Positions 12,301 to 23,075 of a stretch of DNA of 64,000 bases are shown one piece after another; position 1 is the stretch's first letter, and each line of letters begins with the position of its first letter. The notes below the pieces were generated by a model. It did not search any database and was not told the origin of the DNA. It saw only the letters and a list, made by a program, of their open reading frames with translations. The translations under genes and the position numbers were made by a program. The stretch lies in NCBI GenBank assembly GCA_007844125.1, contig CM017568.1, positions 3,589,882 to 3,653,881 on the forward strand. The letters are read 5' to 3'. This DNA comes from Sinonovacula constricta (taxonomy: Eukaryota; Mollusca; Bivalvia; Cardiida; Solecurtidae).

Positions 12301-13935
12301 AAAAATTAATTATAATTTTATGAAAAAATCTAGAAATGTTGAAAGCTTAAGAAAGATATATTTTTTATATTAAACTCTAGAAATAGCCATTGGAGAGAAG
12401 TTAAAACACAGCCAATTTCTTTTTCTTCCCACATTCCATACTTTTCCCTCTTTCTCTTTTTTTGCATGGATTTTTTAAGACCAATTTGGTGTCTGAAATT
12501 CAGTTAAAACAAATAAAAAATGAAATACATTTTAGGTAAAAGTATCGGAACATTTAACTCATAATAATGACATACAATATTGCATATAATAATGTCTAAT
12601 TTTTCCCGTTATGCCCATTGAACAGTTTAATTTTTACTTCCCAAAGAGACCCACTATCTTCTTCCCAAAGGGATTTTGAAATATAACTAGTCAGCAGTCA
12701 ATATGACCATTACCCCCTCTTTATCTGTATAAACAATTTCTTTCCTCACTACAAATGCGTATGTTGCTTTTGCTAACATGCACACTAATCGCGGTTTTGT
12801 TTTTGATATACAGTGCGGCAACCAATTATGATCATTATAGCAACATCCAGCTGTTTTTGGTGGAGGAAGGTCCCAGACAAGTGTCTGGGTAGAACCGCCG
12901 GTGCTCTGCAGGAAGTTTACAAATAATATATCCTAAATAGCTACTCTTCCTAACATCTTTCTCTTTGTACACAGAAAGATTACCTGGCTAGTGCAGACAC
13001 ACATACTGTCAGCTCAGAGTTATCAAAGAGAATTGAAGAATGGGAGGAGAATATTCTACCTCGTCTGGAAGAGGAGGAACAACGGGCTCCGTTTGACATC
13101 AACGTGTATGGCAAGAATATCCTAGACCATCTACAGGCTAATCCAGAAAGCACCAACTTCACAGAACTTGTACTTGGTAAACCTGTGTATGAAATCTGTC
13201 GGATATTCTTAGCCTCTTTGATGCTGGTGAGTATGCATTTTGCTTCATTGTGCAAATTTTTATATAGGCTTATGGGTTTAATCTTTTTTTTCCTTCAAGA
13301 AGTACTTAGTGTATCATTTCTATTTCTTCAAAATGGCATTTGCATTGTAATTTACTTTAGAAAACTGAATACAGTGCGTACCAATGGCATTTATTTTTTA
13401 AAATAAATACCTGTCTTTACCTGAAGATATGAGCTTTGACACTTTGCTGAATATCATAGTCAGTTTCCTACAACAGCTTGCTTATAGGTTTTAGTTTTTA
13501 CACTAATGGTCTGGTAAATTTTCATTCACCTTTATGTTATTTAATGTTGCTTGGCAAAAAGGACAATTATTGCAAATTTAACTGGATTTCTCTTTTATTG
13601 CAAATGTCTTTTTTTATTTCTCTTAAGTGAAGCATATCAAAGTTCCTGGAGCTAAAAGTTAACTTGCGGCTTCTTCTGTCATTTCACTGTCTTCCCAAAC
13701 TTAAATAAAATGGAACATCTTAAGCAACCAACTTGAAATAAAGCCTATTAATGTCTTATTTTTAAGTCATTTATATGTGATTTTGTAATTCTAGGCCAAC
13801 ACAAGAAATGTTGAGATTCACAGTAACGAGGAGCTAAAAATGGATTCATTCCAACTTCATCTGCTTACGACTCGTCGGCACTTTGAGGAACTCCAAGAAT
13901 ATCAAGCTCCCTCCACATCCCGCAGTCAGAAATGA
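1..13935 (+). CDS. NCAPH2: Condensin-2 complex subunit H2, 3' portion (13 exons traced)
   Basis: Kleisin subunit of condensin II, which bridges the SMC2/SMC4 heads and compacts mitotic chromosomes in the nucleus. Exons read with consistent phases: <1-53, 424-517, 860-991, 1898-1969 (or 1975), 6427-6508, 7290-7391, 8491-8612, 9118-9229, 10887-10967, 11934-11975, 12192-12247, 12975-13226 and 13795-13935 (TGA). Diagnostic pieces are DPWAMLDPFEE (6427 exon), CPTYPELDTLFWAEY (8491 exon), an acidic stretch (9118 exon), and the C-terminal kleisin part with FDINVYGKNILDHL, PVYEICRIFLASLML and LHLLTTRRHFEELQEYQAP, all matching the vertebrate protein's order. The N-terminal half lies outside the window. 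The first two exons are assigned only by open frame and phase. Exon 860-991 has a one-base frameshift near 937-943: the frame before it hits TGA at 940, the frame after it reads DVEDAVPPMDVSDPGQ into a good donor. Removing one base restores the frame. Confidence 0.92.
149..260. repeat. Palindromic MITE-like hairpin
   Basis: Two 36-base arms (149-184 and 225-260) are inverted copies with one mismatch, separated by a 40-base A+T-rich loop. The outer end of each arm is ATTTTTAGTTTAGTATAATT or its complement. It lies in an NCAPH2 intron directly next to a TA microsatellite. This looks like a very short non-autonomous DNA transposon or foldback element; no target duplication is clear. Confidence 0.75.
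263..305. repeat. (TA)n microsatellite
   Basis: Uninterrupted TA dinucleotide run of about 20 units in an NCAPH2 intron, abutting the hairpin at 149-260. Confidence 0.95.
1620..1690 (+). repeat. tRNA-like SINE head
   Basis: A segment with a box A-like CTTAGTGGTTA and a box B-like GGTTCAAATCC about 30 bases later, as in RNA polymerase III tRNA promoters. It cannot form a proper acceptor stem, so it is read as the 5' part of a tRNA-derived SINE in an NCAPH2 intron and not as a tRNA gene. Confidence 0.5.
1976..3594. other. NCAPH2 intron, no gene seen
   Basis: A+T-rich intron sequence with homopolymer runs. Short open frames on both strands (for example 2631-2825 and 3131-3343) have low-complexity, A+T-driven composition and no recognisable protein. 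Confidence 0.7.
3595..3796 (-). repeat. tRNA-derived SINE, family A
   Basis: Read on the minus strand it starts with a tRNA-like head (box B equivalent GGGTTCGAGTCCC) followed by the family body, which includes GGTGGTTCTACCCAG-like sequence, CAGCTGGA and a tail with the palindromic TATAATGATCATA. It shares body and tail with copies at 4705, 12812, 15775 and 54298. A short open frame at 3549-3773 is explained by this repeat. Confidence 0.8.
4705..4960 (+). repeat. tRNA-derived SINE, family A, diverged copy
   Basis: Same body as the other family A copies in forward orientation: a degenerate head with GGTTTGAGCTC at the box B position, then GAAGGTCTTCCAGCTGA, CCGGTGGTTCTTCCCAG and the tail CTGGACATTGCT. 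The 105-codon open frame on the opposite strand here (4692-5009) is therefore not a gene. Confidence 0.75.
5146..5593 (-). CDS. Candidate two-exon small protein, antisense in NCAPH2 intron
   Basis: A minus-strand ATG at 5593 opens a frame reading MSKNRQICRCGAKVYINTVR onward to a donor (GG|GTAATT) near 5494. An acceptor (TTAAAACAG) at about 5233 joins in phase to about 25 codons that include CDDWFWKKRVEC and end in a TAA near 5160. The predicted product is about 57 residues, rich in Cys, Trp and Phe. A different phase over the same second exon stays open to a GTGAGT donor near 5148, so a longer spliced product is possible. CCAAT-type sequences lie upstream at about 5823-5853. I recognise no family. 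The case rests on splice signals and frame only. Confidence 0.35.
5976..6129 (-). CDS. Candidate orphan exon, antisense in NCAPH2 intron
   Basis: A minus-strand frame reading MPRTEGAIGGEICILYLYFE onward is flanked by an acceptor (CAGCCCTCAG just above 6129) and a strong donor (CAT|GTGAGT at 5976), giving a 154-base exon that leaves phase 0. It does not join in phase with the small candidate gene at 5146-5593. No family is recognised. It could be an exon of a nested antisense transcript or chance. Confidence 0.3.
8245..8410 (+). repeat. tRNA-like SINE
   Basis: A tRNA-like head (GCGCCATAGCAGACAGGTTC, later GGTTTAAGCCC at the box B position) is followed by a body with AGCTGACCAGCAG and CTTCTTCTACCAA resembling the SINEs elsewhere in the window. 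It sits just before the NCAPH2 exon at 8491. Confidence 0.5.
9285..9495 (+). repeat. Diverged tRNA-derived SINE
   Basis: A box B-like GGTTGAAATC, a middle with GAGGTGCTGGTGGTACTATC, and a tail with TTCTAGCTGGATGTCACCAA follow the same order as family A copies but are strongly diverged. It lies in the NCAPH2 intron after exon 9118-9229. Confidence 0.5.
9550..10315. repeat. 58/52-bp minisatellite, about 14 units
   Basis: About 14 direct copies of a unit holding TATGGTAGAACTACCCAACC and GGTCAGGATAGCTGGGTGAC. Long units (58 bp) carry an extra AGGCTTG; short units (about 52 bp) lack it. Long and short units come in blocks along the array. Copies are nearly identical, suggesting recent expansion in an NCAPH2 intron. 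Confidence 0.95.
11318..11480 (+). repeat. tRNA-like SINE
   Basis: A head with GACTAGTGGTTTAGACATTG (box A-like) and TGTTCAAATCC (box B-like) is followed by a body with CTGGACATTGCTCCAGG and CTGGTTCTACCAAGG. Located in an NCAPH2 intron. Confidence 0.6.
12812..12912 (-). repeat. SINE family A, 3' fragment
   Basis: Contains the family tail (ATTATGATCATTATAGCAAC) and body (GGGTAGAACCGCCGGTGCTC) in reverse orientation without the tRNA-like head. It lies just upstream of the NCAPH2 exon at 12975. Confidence 0.8.
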
Positions 13936-14289
13936 AACCAACCTTAGTGTGGTCATATCGTAGACTTATATGTCTACTGGTGCAATTGTGAAAAGCTGAG
14001 TTATGTGCAGTAATTAGCAAAGCCCTAGATAAGAGGCATACAGCTTCTGCTAACTCCTTAATTCCTTTTCCTTAATTCCTTCTCCAAATCCTTTATACCT
14101 GGTACTCATTTGAATCATCTCGATTTGACAATTTTTACCATCAATATATGATTTAGTTAAAAATGAAGGTATTCATGGTTTTCAGTCAGATTTACTCGTC
14201 TTATCTGCAGCTCTGATAATAAGTAAGAGGCAGAACAAGGTTTAGAACCAATCTGTTGATTGGTTTTCCTTCTTTATGGGGTTTTACAT

Positions 14290-14575
14290 AATATGCAATT
14301 ATGAAAAGCAGTAATGTGCAGTCATGAGTTGCAGAAAAAATGTATTGACCCTGTCCATAAGGTTGGATTTACCCATTTGTGGTTCTATAACATACACATC
14401 TAGTGCACTTGTAAGCAGTTTAGTTATGTTGTAGTGAGAGGTACAGTGAGTAGAAAAAATATATCTGAAAATGAAAAAAAAAAGTGCTTCATGGTTAATT
14501 ATTTGTATTTGGTGTTCTATGCTAATAAAGTTCTGTTCTGTTCTGCTAATCTGTTCTGTTCTGTTTGTTAACACG
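14290..14575 (+). repeat. Possible LINE 3' tail with (TTCTG)n end
   Basis: The segment ends in AATAAAGTTCTGTTCTGTTC followed by further TTCTG units. The same pentamer tail ends the LINE on the opposite strand at 27447, so this may be the 3' end of a second, severely truncated copy, or NCAPH2 3' UTR carrying that tail. Confidence 0.4.
14524..14529 (+). terminator. Candidate polyadenylation signal for NCAPH2
   Basis: AATAAA lies 590 bases after the NCAPH2 stop codon; a second AATAAA is at 14604-14609. No AATAAA is evident closer to the stop. The first lies in a LINE-like tail, so it may belong to that repeat. Confidence 0.35.
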
Positions 14576-14867
14576 TACTCTTACATGCTTTTGTTCATCA
14601 TTCAATAAACATTTCACACCTTGTTGTTTGTTTCTTACAGCGATTGATTATGTCAAAGTCGATTGATTTTGAATTAATTTGAATTTCATTTTAAGATTGG
14701 GACTAATTATCATAATTAATGTGTACGCTCGTCACGCAATCGAACGTTTGTATAACGTTTTTAAAGCAAATAATCTTCTTTTTGATGAATCGAGTGGCTA
14801 CAATTTAGTAATGCTGTTTCTATTGGATGTATTTTTGAGAAAAAGAAAAATACTGGCTGGTTAAAAA

Positions 14868-14995
14868 TGGTGGCCGAAAACTTAGGGTCACAGAAAAAAA
14901 TTGCCGAATTTTAGTGGCCGAAAACTTAGGGTCATTTAAATAATTGGTTCAAAAGAAAAATTGACGGTGGCCGAAGACTTAGGGTTTTTACGGTA
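14868..14995 (+). repeat. Three copies of GTGGCCGAAAACTTAGGGTC
   Basis: Three spaced direct copies (about 14871, 14912 and 14967; the last with one change) of a 20-base motif separated by short A-rich stretches. Confidence 0.7.
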
Positions 14996-14999
14996 GTAT

Positions 15000-15770
15000 G
15001 TATATAAGGGAAAGCTAAAGCTTATTCAAAAAAGGCATTATATCTTAAGACTTTGAAGGAGTAATGTGGATTATGGAACTGAATCTTAGGTGATTTTTAC
15101 AAACACAAAATTATAACACAATTATATATAAATTCTACTTAAATGGAACATATATGGTCTGACGTGATACATGCACATGATAAAAGAATAGACAGACAGG
15201 CAGTAAATATTAACAAATAAGTGTAAAATAAATTGTTCGAAAGTCTGGAGCCAAAATCTGACAGAATAGCGGTTTTAAGTAAAACTGTTTTCTTTTCTTA
15301 TTTACAGTTTCAAGATCTTTATTGTTGTTGGCATGAAAAGCTTAAAATTATATTACAAACTACATGCTTTATGTTACAAATGGTGCACTCTTAAAAACGT
15401 AGAATGATTAGTGTAACTTACTTTAAGATACCTAGGTACAAGTTGCTAAACACCTTAGTCCGAGATTATTTTATTTTAACCGCCCTGACTTACTTAAAAC
15501 CGATTTAACTTATTAAAATGATATTGATCTGTTGCCAGTGTTTATACCCTCGAATGGGCAGCATATAGATGTCGCACTGCTCCGTCGTCGATAGTCTGTA
15601 CGTGTGTGAGTCTTTACGTTCGTCCGTCATTTGCGTTTCAGCCATAACATCCATAGTATTTACACTGTTGCAATCAAAATTCACGGTTTACAGACATACT
15701 CTTGAAGGTGGTTCGCGCATAACAGTTCATGACGTCATAGTTAAAGTCATTGCCTGTTCGTGTTTTGTTT
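15000..15770. other. Intergenic, nothing recognised
   Basis: A+T-rich sequence without convincing coding exons. The 76-codon frame at 15569-15799 runs into the SINE at 15775 and has no recognisable features. Confidence 0.6.
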
Positions 15771-15774
15771 GTGA

Positions 15775-16000
15775 AATACATTGCAGCGACTATTTATGAT
15801 CATTATAGCAACGTCCAGCTTTTTGGTGAAGGAAGACCCCAGACATGTCTGGGTAGAACCACCGGTGCACCGCAAGTCAGCTGGAAGACCTCCCATTAAG
15901 TCCTTCGCCCCGAACGGTACTCGAGCCCACACGGTGAGAGGCTAAGCAGTCATCAGAGGAGTCACAAATCGGCGACTCTACCACTACGCCACTGTGCGCC
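15775..16000 (-). repeat. tRNA-derived SINE, family A, full-length
   Basis: On the minus strand the head reads GTGGCGTAGTGGTAGAGTCG (box A) with GGCTCGAGTACC (box B), then GGCGAAGGACTTAATGGGAG, the GGTGGTTCTACCCAGACATG body, and a tail with TATAATGATCATAAATAGTC. It is the best-preserved copy in the window and abuts a poly-C run. Confidence 0.85.
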
Positions 16001-16019
16001 CCCCCCCCCCCCCCCCCCC
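15999..16019. repeat. Poly-C run (21)
   Basis: Uninterrupted C homopolymer at the head end of the SINE at 15775-16000. Confidence 0.95.
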
Positions 16020-17250
16020 ATATTACCTTTTCAGGGGCATATGTCTATTTCAGGGAATTGTTTGTAACGTTTGCAAATATGTAAAGTGTTTATTAAAAAT
16101 GTGGATTGGCCGAATGAATAGTGTGTGGTGTGCACGGGCGCCAGCAATTTTGTTTTCCATCACATGTACTTTTATATGAACGTACCACAAACACACCGCT
16201 TACTCGAGCGACTTCGTGTCATTGTGAGCATGCTATTTAAGATCAAAACCCCAATCTATCAACACGCAAAAACAAACAGGTAGTGAAGTTAAAAGCGATA
16301 CACGTATCTGTTAGTTTGATCTACAAGTTAACCGTGAAGTATATATTTCTGTAATCAACCATGAATCTACCCATACATTTACCCGACACAAGTAAGCAAG
16401 TTCAGTCTGCCTTTTAATTTTTCTACTATGTATATCTTCATTTTATACCAAAAAAGCAGCATAGAATATACTTTTAGGTCTTTATCTTTCAAATTTCTAG
16501 TGTAAATGTCGTCCATAATAAAGAAATTGACTGTACATAATATTGTCGTGAATGCCCGGATATAAAGGTACAAAAACTCTACAAAACCAATTTCATTGAG
16601 TGAACTGGGCCATAAATTCACATACATACAGACACGTGTGCACCCTTCTGGTTAATAATTCCGCTTTCTTGAAGTCCATCATGTAAACTTTCGTCAGAAT
16701 TTGGCAATCGATGTGCGTATTTGGCCAGAGTCCAATAAGGTCGTATATACTAATGTCTATTTATATTGTTCCGCTTGTCTGGTCACCCACGGCAGAAATG
16801 TTTGAAATAGTTATTGTAACCGTCCCTACGCCCACTGTCACCACAAAGACATGATAGAAGGTACAACAGAGTTCAATGTTCGTCATATGCCGAGCGTTGA
16901 AAGGCGATGGTAAATAGAACCATTCGACTATCACAACAGAGTACAACTTGTCTGTGTATGTCGCGCTGAGAGCCCAGATATGCGCATTTACGAAATTACG
17001 ACGCAATGTTGGAACAAGACTTTATAATTGTTCCGCCATCTTTTTTAATACTGGAAATCGCCGATTTTGCTGAAATAAGCGATGCACGTACAAGTCTTTT
17101 AGTATCAAAATGATGTCAAAATGTCACTTCATTTTGATTCGCTGATTAAACTAAAAAAACTTGCAAAATGTGTTTACGTTATCACAGTGCAACGAATCTC
17201 TCAATCGAATTGCATTAGAGTTATTCATTATCAAGTCTGCCGGTATTAAC
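16020..17250. other. Intergenic, no gene seen
   Basis: Short open frames on the minus strand (16379-16627 and 16761-17006) have no recognisable domain, splice context or homology. Confidence 0.6.
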
Positions 17251-17254
17251 CTGT

Positions 17255-17345
17255 TTTGAGTAGTGTAAGAGGGGTAAGAGTCGCCGATATTTTAATTCCA
17301 CAGTTCCTCATCGCTGGGTTCGAGTCCCGGTCTGGGCGAGAACTT
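17255..17345 (+). repeat. tRNA-like SINE head
   Basis: GAGTAGTGTAAGAGGGGTAA resembles box A, and GCTGGGTTCGAGTCCCGGTC is an excellent box B. The spacing and missing acceptor pairing indicate a tRNA-derived repeat, not a tRNA gene. Confidence 0.55.
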
Positions 17346-19990
17346 GTATGTGAAGAGAGCCTGAGGAGCTAATAAATCACAACTCGGATAACAACACCAT
17401 TAACGCGTCAGTTATGGTGTTTTCTTCCATGCTATGACCACAAGCCGAAAAATTATTACGGTTTACACAACTATTTCGACAGTGTGCATTTTTTCATTAA
17501 TATTGGGCCACAAAAGATGTTCTTTTTTTTTTTAATTTTGCCTTTTTAGTTTGTCGAAACCATGTACTCGATAATAAATCAGACAACAATGCCTACATAA
17601 ATTCGTTTGTTGTTCTTGTTCAACTTAGCTAAACCACGTTATTGACATTATTAAATCCATTGCACTATCAGTAAGGAACATAGTAACATTGAGGAATTTG
17701 CCCCCAAAAGCAAACCCAGTCTTCCCCCCATCACAATGTGGCTCTAAACTTTTTAATTTTTATTTTGTTTAATGGTTTATTTTTATCGAGTTATTTCAAA
17801 CGTAAGTGTTCGTATATTTTATTACTATTATTGACCCCAACAACACTTTCACCCTTCATGTTCCAATTAATTATCGTAACCTCATTTTATATTCTATCTT
17901 ATCAACATTTTGAATATCTGCATGTATTTTTTAGTTTCATTGATCAAACGGACAGGAAGTTCGTCAACAATTTGTCGTTCTTTTAACCGTTCATAAAACT
18001 ATTAAAATGAAAGGACAATCTTTACTTTTGTAAAATAAATTAGTCATATTAATATCTGCTTAACAAAATTATTATCAATATTCCATGCAAGAAATATTTA
18101 GATAATAATGACAGCATGCTGTGTTGGAACTGAGGCTCTCGAGTACGATAGGCCAGCATATAATCAATAGACCATAAAGTCTACAGTGCAGCCGGTCATA
18201 ATTGCTGTTCGATTTTGTTAACAAAAGACATGTAGAAGAAGTTGCTTTCTTAACTGAAGTTGTACACAACAGCAATACATAGAAAATAACCACTTCCTTA
18301 ATGGCCATGTTTCCTGGCGAATTGAAGTTGATGAAACTATCTTGATAGAGGACCACAGAATAAAAATGTATGCCAATTATCAACTTATATCATGTAGTTT
18401 CCAACAAGATTTTAAAAGTTATACTTTATATCCATATATAGACAATGGCCACAAATCAGGTGGCTATGTTTTGCCATATTAAGGCATTATTCTGACTAAA
18501 TCGTTGTATAACACGTTAAGTCCGTTTTGATTCATGGAGGCATAGGAAACAGCCCTGTGAACAGCAAGTGACCTCTGGCCTGGAGATTGGGTCAATGTTA
18601 TGAAGTTAAACGTCCATCAGATACAAAGTTTAGCTGATGTTAAATATACTGTGTGTACATTTTTTTGCAGAACGAAGAAAGACATGACCTTTAAGAACTT
18701 GAAAGCTCTCAAAACATAACGGGGGTGGGGGGGGGGGGGGGTAATTTTTTCCCAAAAATCCTCCGTAGTGTCAATCGTTTTCAGGAATTACGACGATTCT
18801 ATTGTTAGTATCGATGACTTTGACCTGTATGACCCCAAGGACAAACCAGGACTCCTCTTCATCCTAAAACTTCAAACCATTATCAAATTAGTTTATAAGC
18901 CTGATCATAGCTGAACTTATTCAATAACCACGTTCTAGGCTGTCCGTCATTATACTAACAAGTTACAGCAATCATTATACTAACACGTTATAGCAATGTT
19001 AATCTCGTTGTTATAACCAACAGGACTATTAACAGGTAATGTAAATTCGCGACAACTGTAAATGTCTAGGGCATGTGTTAAACAAGGTAATGGGTTAAAC
19101 ATGTGCAAGGCAACATGAACTTTTAATGTTGGTTTATCTATCCACCGGACTTATCAGTAAATATACATACTGGTAGATAAACACGACCGTTCTAGATAAA
19201 GTATAACTGTGTATCACGTTTTTTTTTTTCTTTCTTTCAGAACATAGACTGTACAGTTAAAAACCCGATTCACGATCTGTACACATTGACTGTAAATTAG
19301 CAGCTTAGTACAATTTGCACTTTTTTTATAATTAAATTATGATCGAATCAGTTAAGAGTTTGGTTCGAATTGATAGTATTCATTTTAGCTGCATTAATTG
19401 CCTTTTATGGATTCATAGGTCCGGATCAATGATTAAATTACCTCAAATAAAGCCTACCCGACTAATAACCTTTATAATCAAGGCTTAAACAATGTGTTTC
19501 AACACTACCTTAACAAGTAACAGCATATTTTGTCCAATTTCATACATACTAACATGTAAAAGGGGAAAAAATTGATAGGTTCTGTTTAATTTGATACATA
19601 AATAAATACTGTTCTTTACTTTCATGTATTTATTGTTCCATCCAGCCAATAAATTTTATATAATTAGCAGCATGTACACAGGGATTTATAAATTATGGAT
19701 TCCATATCCATAATAGCAAAAAAATAAATGGTATAATCAGAAATATGACGAGTGCAGTTTGTTTGACGACTGTAATACAGTATCCAAACAAGCTTCCTTA
19801 ATCTAAAAATTTTATTAGAACTTCAGAAAATGAGGAAAGTCTGATGTCTACAGCAATGTTCGTAGATGTTTGGTTTTTGTTGGGTATTTAGTCCCACAAA
19901 ATGAATTTCCACCAATAGTATGACTGCAATGATATTTTCGATGATTATTTTAACCAAATCAAGATAACGAGCAATCATAAAACCAGCACA
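17346..19990. other. Intergenic, no gene seen
   Basis: A+T-rich sequence with a G-rich run at 18720-18741 and no convincing exon. Frames at 17738-17986 and 18075-18383 are hydrophobic or composition-driven. Confidence 0.6.
18720..18741. repeat. Poly-G run
   Basis: Near-pure G tract (GGGGGTGGGG then a G homopolymer). Confidence 0.9.
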
Positions 19991-19992
19991 AT

Positions 19993-20047
19993 AGAATTCC
20001 AAGTACCAATAGTATTCCAAGTACAAATATTATTCCAAGTACAAATG
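19993..20047. repeat. Short tandem repeat, 18-bp unit, 3 copies
   Basis: Three copies of a unit like ATTCCAAGTACAAATATT immediately before the larger minisatellite at 20055. Confidence 0.8.
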
Positions 20048-20054
20048 CGGCAAG

Positions 20055-20690
20055 AATATCTTTTAGTCACGGGGAAGCCAAGTGAGTTACTCTACTTTAT
20101 CCCTTGCCTATTCAGCCAAGTGAGTGACTATTGTTTATCCTTTGCTCACGAGGAAGCCAAGTGAGTGACTATTGTTTATCCTTTGCTCACGAGGAAGCCA
20201 AGTGAGTGACTATTGTTTATCCTTTGCTCACGAGGAAGCCAAGTGACTATTGTTTATCCTTTGCTCACGAGGAAGCCACGTGAGTGACTATTGTTTATCC
20301 TTGCTCATGAGGAAGCCAAGTGAGTTACTCTACTTTATCCCTTGCCTATGCAGCCAAGTGAGTGACTATTGTTTATCCTTTGCTCACGAGGAAACCAAGT
20401 GAGTGACTACTGTTTGTCCATTGCTCACGAGAAAACCAAGTGACTACTGTTTGTCCCTTGCTCATGAGGAAACCAAGTGAGTGACTATTGTTTATCCTTT
20501 GCTCACGAGGAAACCAAGTGAGTGACTACTGTTTGTCCCTTGCTCACCAGGAAACCAAGTGACTATTGTTTGTCCCTTGCTCACGAGGAAACCAAGTGAG
20601 TGACTATTGTTTATCCCTTGGTCTTGAGCAAGCCGAATAACTATAGTTTATCCCTCGGTCATGAGGAAGCAGAGTGAGTTACTATTAGTT
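20055..20690. repeat. 41-bp minisatellite, about 14 units
   Basis: Direct repeats of a unit containing AGCCAAGTGAGTGACTATTG and TTTATCCTTTGCTCACGAGG. Several units lack GTGA, giving shorter versions, and the ends are more diverged than the middle. Confidence 0.93.
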
Positions 20691-20891
20691 TCTGGTTTAT
20701 TTTGATTAATATGCGACTGAACACGGATTGATCTCAGGTGACCAGATTGCAATTTTGACATTCAAATCATTCCCTAAGGCATCTGGATGGAAGTGTTTTT
20801 GAAATGAGCAATATTATACTATGATTGGTTTATCTATACTGTTTATATGCTGCCTGATGCCAAACTAGTAACAGAAACAAAATTTGTTACT

Positions 20892-21330
20892 TTAAAGGTG
20901 GTATCCGAAAGTTTGGACCAGACTTTTCTGTCTCTCAAAGAACCAAATAAGTTATTGTTACCTGAAAAGATGTCCTACATCACTCATCATCACAAACAGG
21001 TATTTCCTATCTAAGCCACGCTGCACAATATCTATTTTTAAACTAAGAAAACCATGTGACCCATAACTTTATACAATTATTTGGGTAATCTGCTCCAACT
21101 GGTGATGTCTATTTTTAGCAGAAATCACAATAACTGCTTAGTTACAATTTTAGAAAGAATGGGCATGTACAACAATTTATTTCATGATAACTACAGTCTT
21201 ACAATAAGTCATTGTTCAAAATCATCTTCTGTCACACTTAGGTTTACTCTTTTTGCAGAAATTATGCCCCAATTTCCCCTGTCTGGTTTATGTGTGTTTG
21301 ATGAAGACAACTGTTGGATACCACCTTTAA
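20892..21330. mobile_element. MITE with TTAAAGGTGGTATCC inverted ends
   Basis: Perfect 15-base terminal inverted repeats TTAAAGGTGGTATCC at 20892-20906 and complement at 21316-21330 bound a 439-bp element without coding capacity. Internal sequence (GCCACGCTGCACAATATC, GGTAATCTGCTCC) recurs in copies at 45415, 47470, 50561 and 55199. It is a non-autonomous DNA transposon; superfamily not assigned. Open frames at 21081-21487 lie in or across its end and are not genes. Confidence 0.85.
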
Positions 21331-21334
21331 TTGT

Positions 21335-22720
21335 ATTTTCCTTTTCGTTAAAAACAGTAACACAAATAATAATATTAAAAACAAAAAGTATATAAATGGG
21401 CATAAAACACATATTGTCAAATAAAAAAAAAAGAAATAAAAAAGGGAAGAAAGTGGCACTTTTGTTGCAGTAGCAAATGAATTTCAATTAGTGGCTCAGA
21501 TATAACATGAGATGTATCAATGTACACAGAAAGTTGTTTGTAATCTGGAAAATCAGACAACTACACAACTACATAATCAACTTATTACTGGCGAATAAGT
21601 TAAAAAAAAATGAAAACAAGTTTTAAAAGTTATACACAGTATATGAGCATGTATGCATCTATTGTCAACAGAGAAAATTGTAACAACACCAGTCTACACC
21701 AAAATTGGCAAAGACGTTTTTAAACACCAACAATTATAATTACAATGCCATTAAAAGTGAATAACAACTTTTTGTTGTGTAACAGACAACTTGTAAATAG
21801 AAAAGTGTGCGGATACTGTTACAAGAAAATTTTAAAACACAAACTTGAATAGTAATTCATATGTATAAATCTCTTCCTACGACACAAATATCAGTATATC
21901 ACTAATTGCATTGATGGATGTAACAGCCCCATTAGAAGGCCATCTAAGTCCTCAAAAATAATCTTTTGTAAACAATGCTTGTTTTTGCACTTAATATTTT
22001 TAATTCATTTATTCAAATATGTTAAAAAAATATAGTAAAACATGATAAATATACTGTTCATGTTATTGGCATCTTATACAATTGTCTTTATTGTTTTAAT
22101 ATCTGTCAGTTGTATGAATACAGTAACTCATCGTAACAATTGTCAATTAAACTGCACAGACCTAAAATCATTGACCATAATGTAATAACAATAATGAGAT
22201 CAACATTAGGTTAACATTAACAAAATGTAAAGGTCAACATGACACAAGTCAAATTATATTTATCCCACTAATGCATTTATAGGTCCTATCTGGCAGATGT
22301 CATTGACTCAACCCCTACCATACTAAAGGTGAATATATCTGAATAAGTATGTATTAAGTTATTTAACTGTATTCATTTAATCACTGTAGAAAATTCAGCT
22401 GAACTGAAACTACAGTACAAGATCAACCTTAGCCTGATCAGAATGTGCTTGGCAGACTTGGAGTTTGATGTTAAAATGTAACAATTACTTTTTTTAAGTA
22501 TTACATGCAAAAGCAACAGCAGGACATTTTTTTTAATTTAGCAATAACTAAAAAATGACTAAACGTACTTGAAACCCTATAACCAACAAATTAGAAAAAT
22601 GTATCCAAACAAGTTGTTTTGTAAGAAAAATATGTCATAAACAGCATTAGTGGTTACTATTTTTAGTTTCTCAAGCATCCAACTTAAATCAACTGAATCA
22701 TCAAATATTGTTAGCTATCT
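21335..22720. other. Intergenic, nothing recognised
   Basis: A+T-rich sequence downstream of PPP1R15 (minus strand), without convincing coding exons or repeats. Confidence 0.6.
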
Positions 22721-22721
22721 T

Positions 22722-22727
22722 TTTATT
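22722..22727 (-). terminator. Candidate polyadenylation signal for PPP1R15
   Basis: TTTATT on the plus strand (AATAAA on the minus) lies about 350 bases past the PPP1R15 stop codon at 23076-23078. Other AATAAA-like sites follow in this A+T-rich DNA. Confidence 0.35.
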
Positions 22728-23075
22728 AGAACTTTTAACCACATACATGTATATGCCATGGGCCGTTATTTGATTTGATTTTCAGTTATAGTTACGGTGA
22801 TAGTTACGGTGAAGAAACATGTCCTATATGTATTTTTTTTTTAAAGTATTTAAATGAGAAAATCACATATAAGCTGCTAATAAAACACAATGAAATGAAA
22901 TTGGTTATCCCAGTTAAACTGAGTTTGAGTCATTACTTAGACTTTTAGAATGGCTAGTGAGTAGGGGCTGATTCTCTTATTCAAAAAAAAGATCATGACA
23001 GTTGAGTAAAATAATATTCTAAGGCATTCTTATGAAAATGAGCATGGATGACATTCCACTGTTGACTGGTGGATG

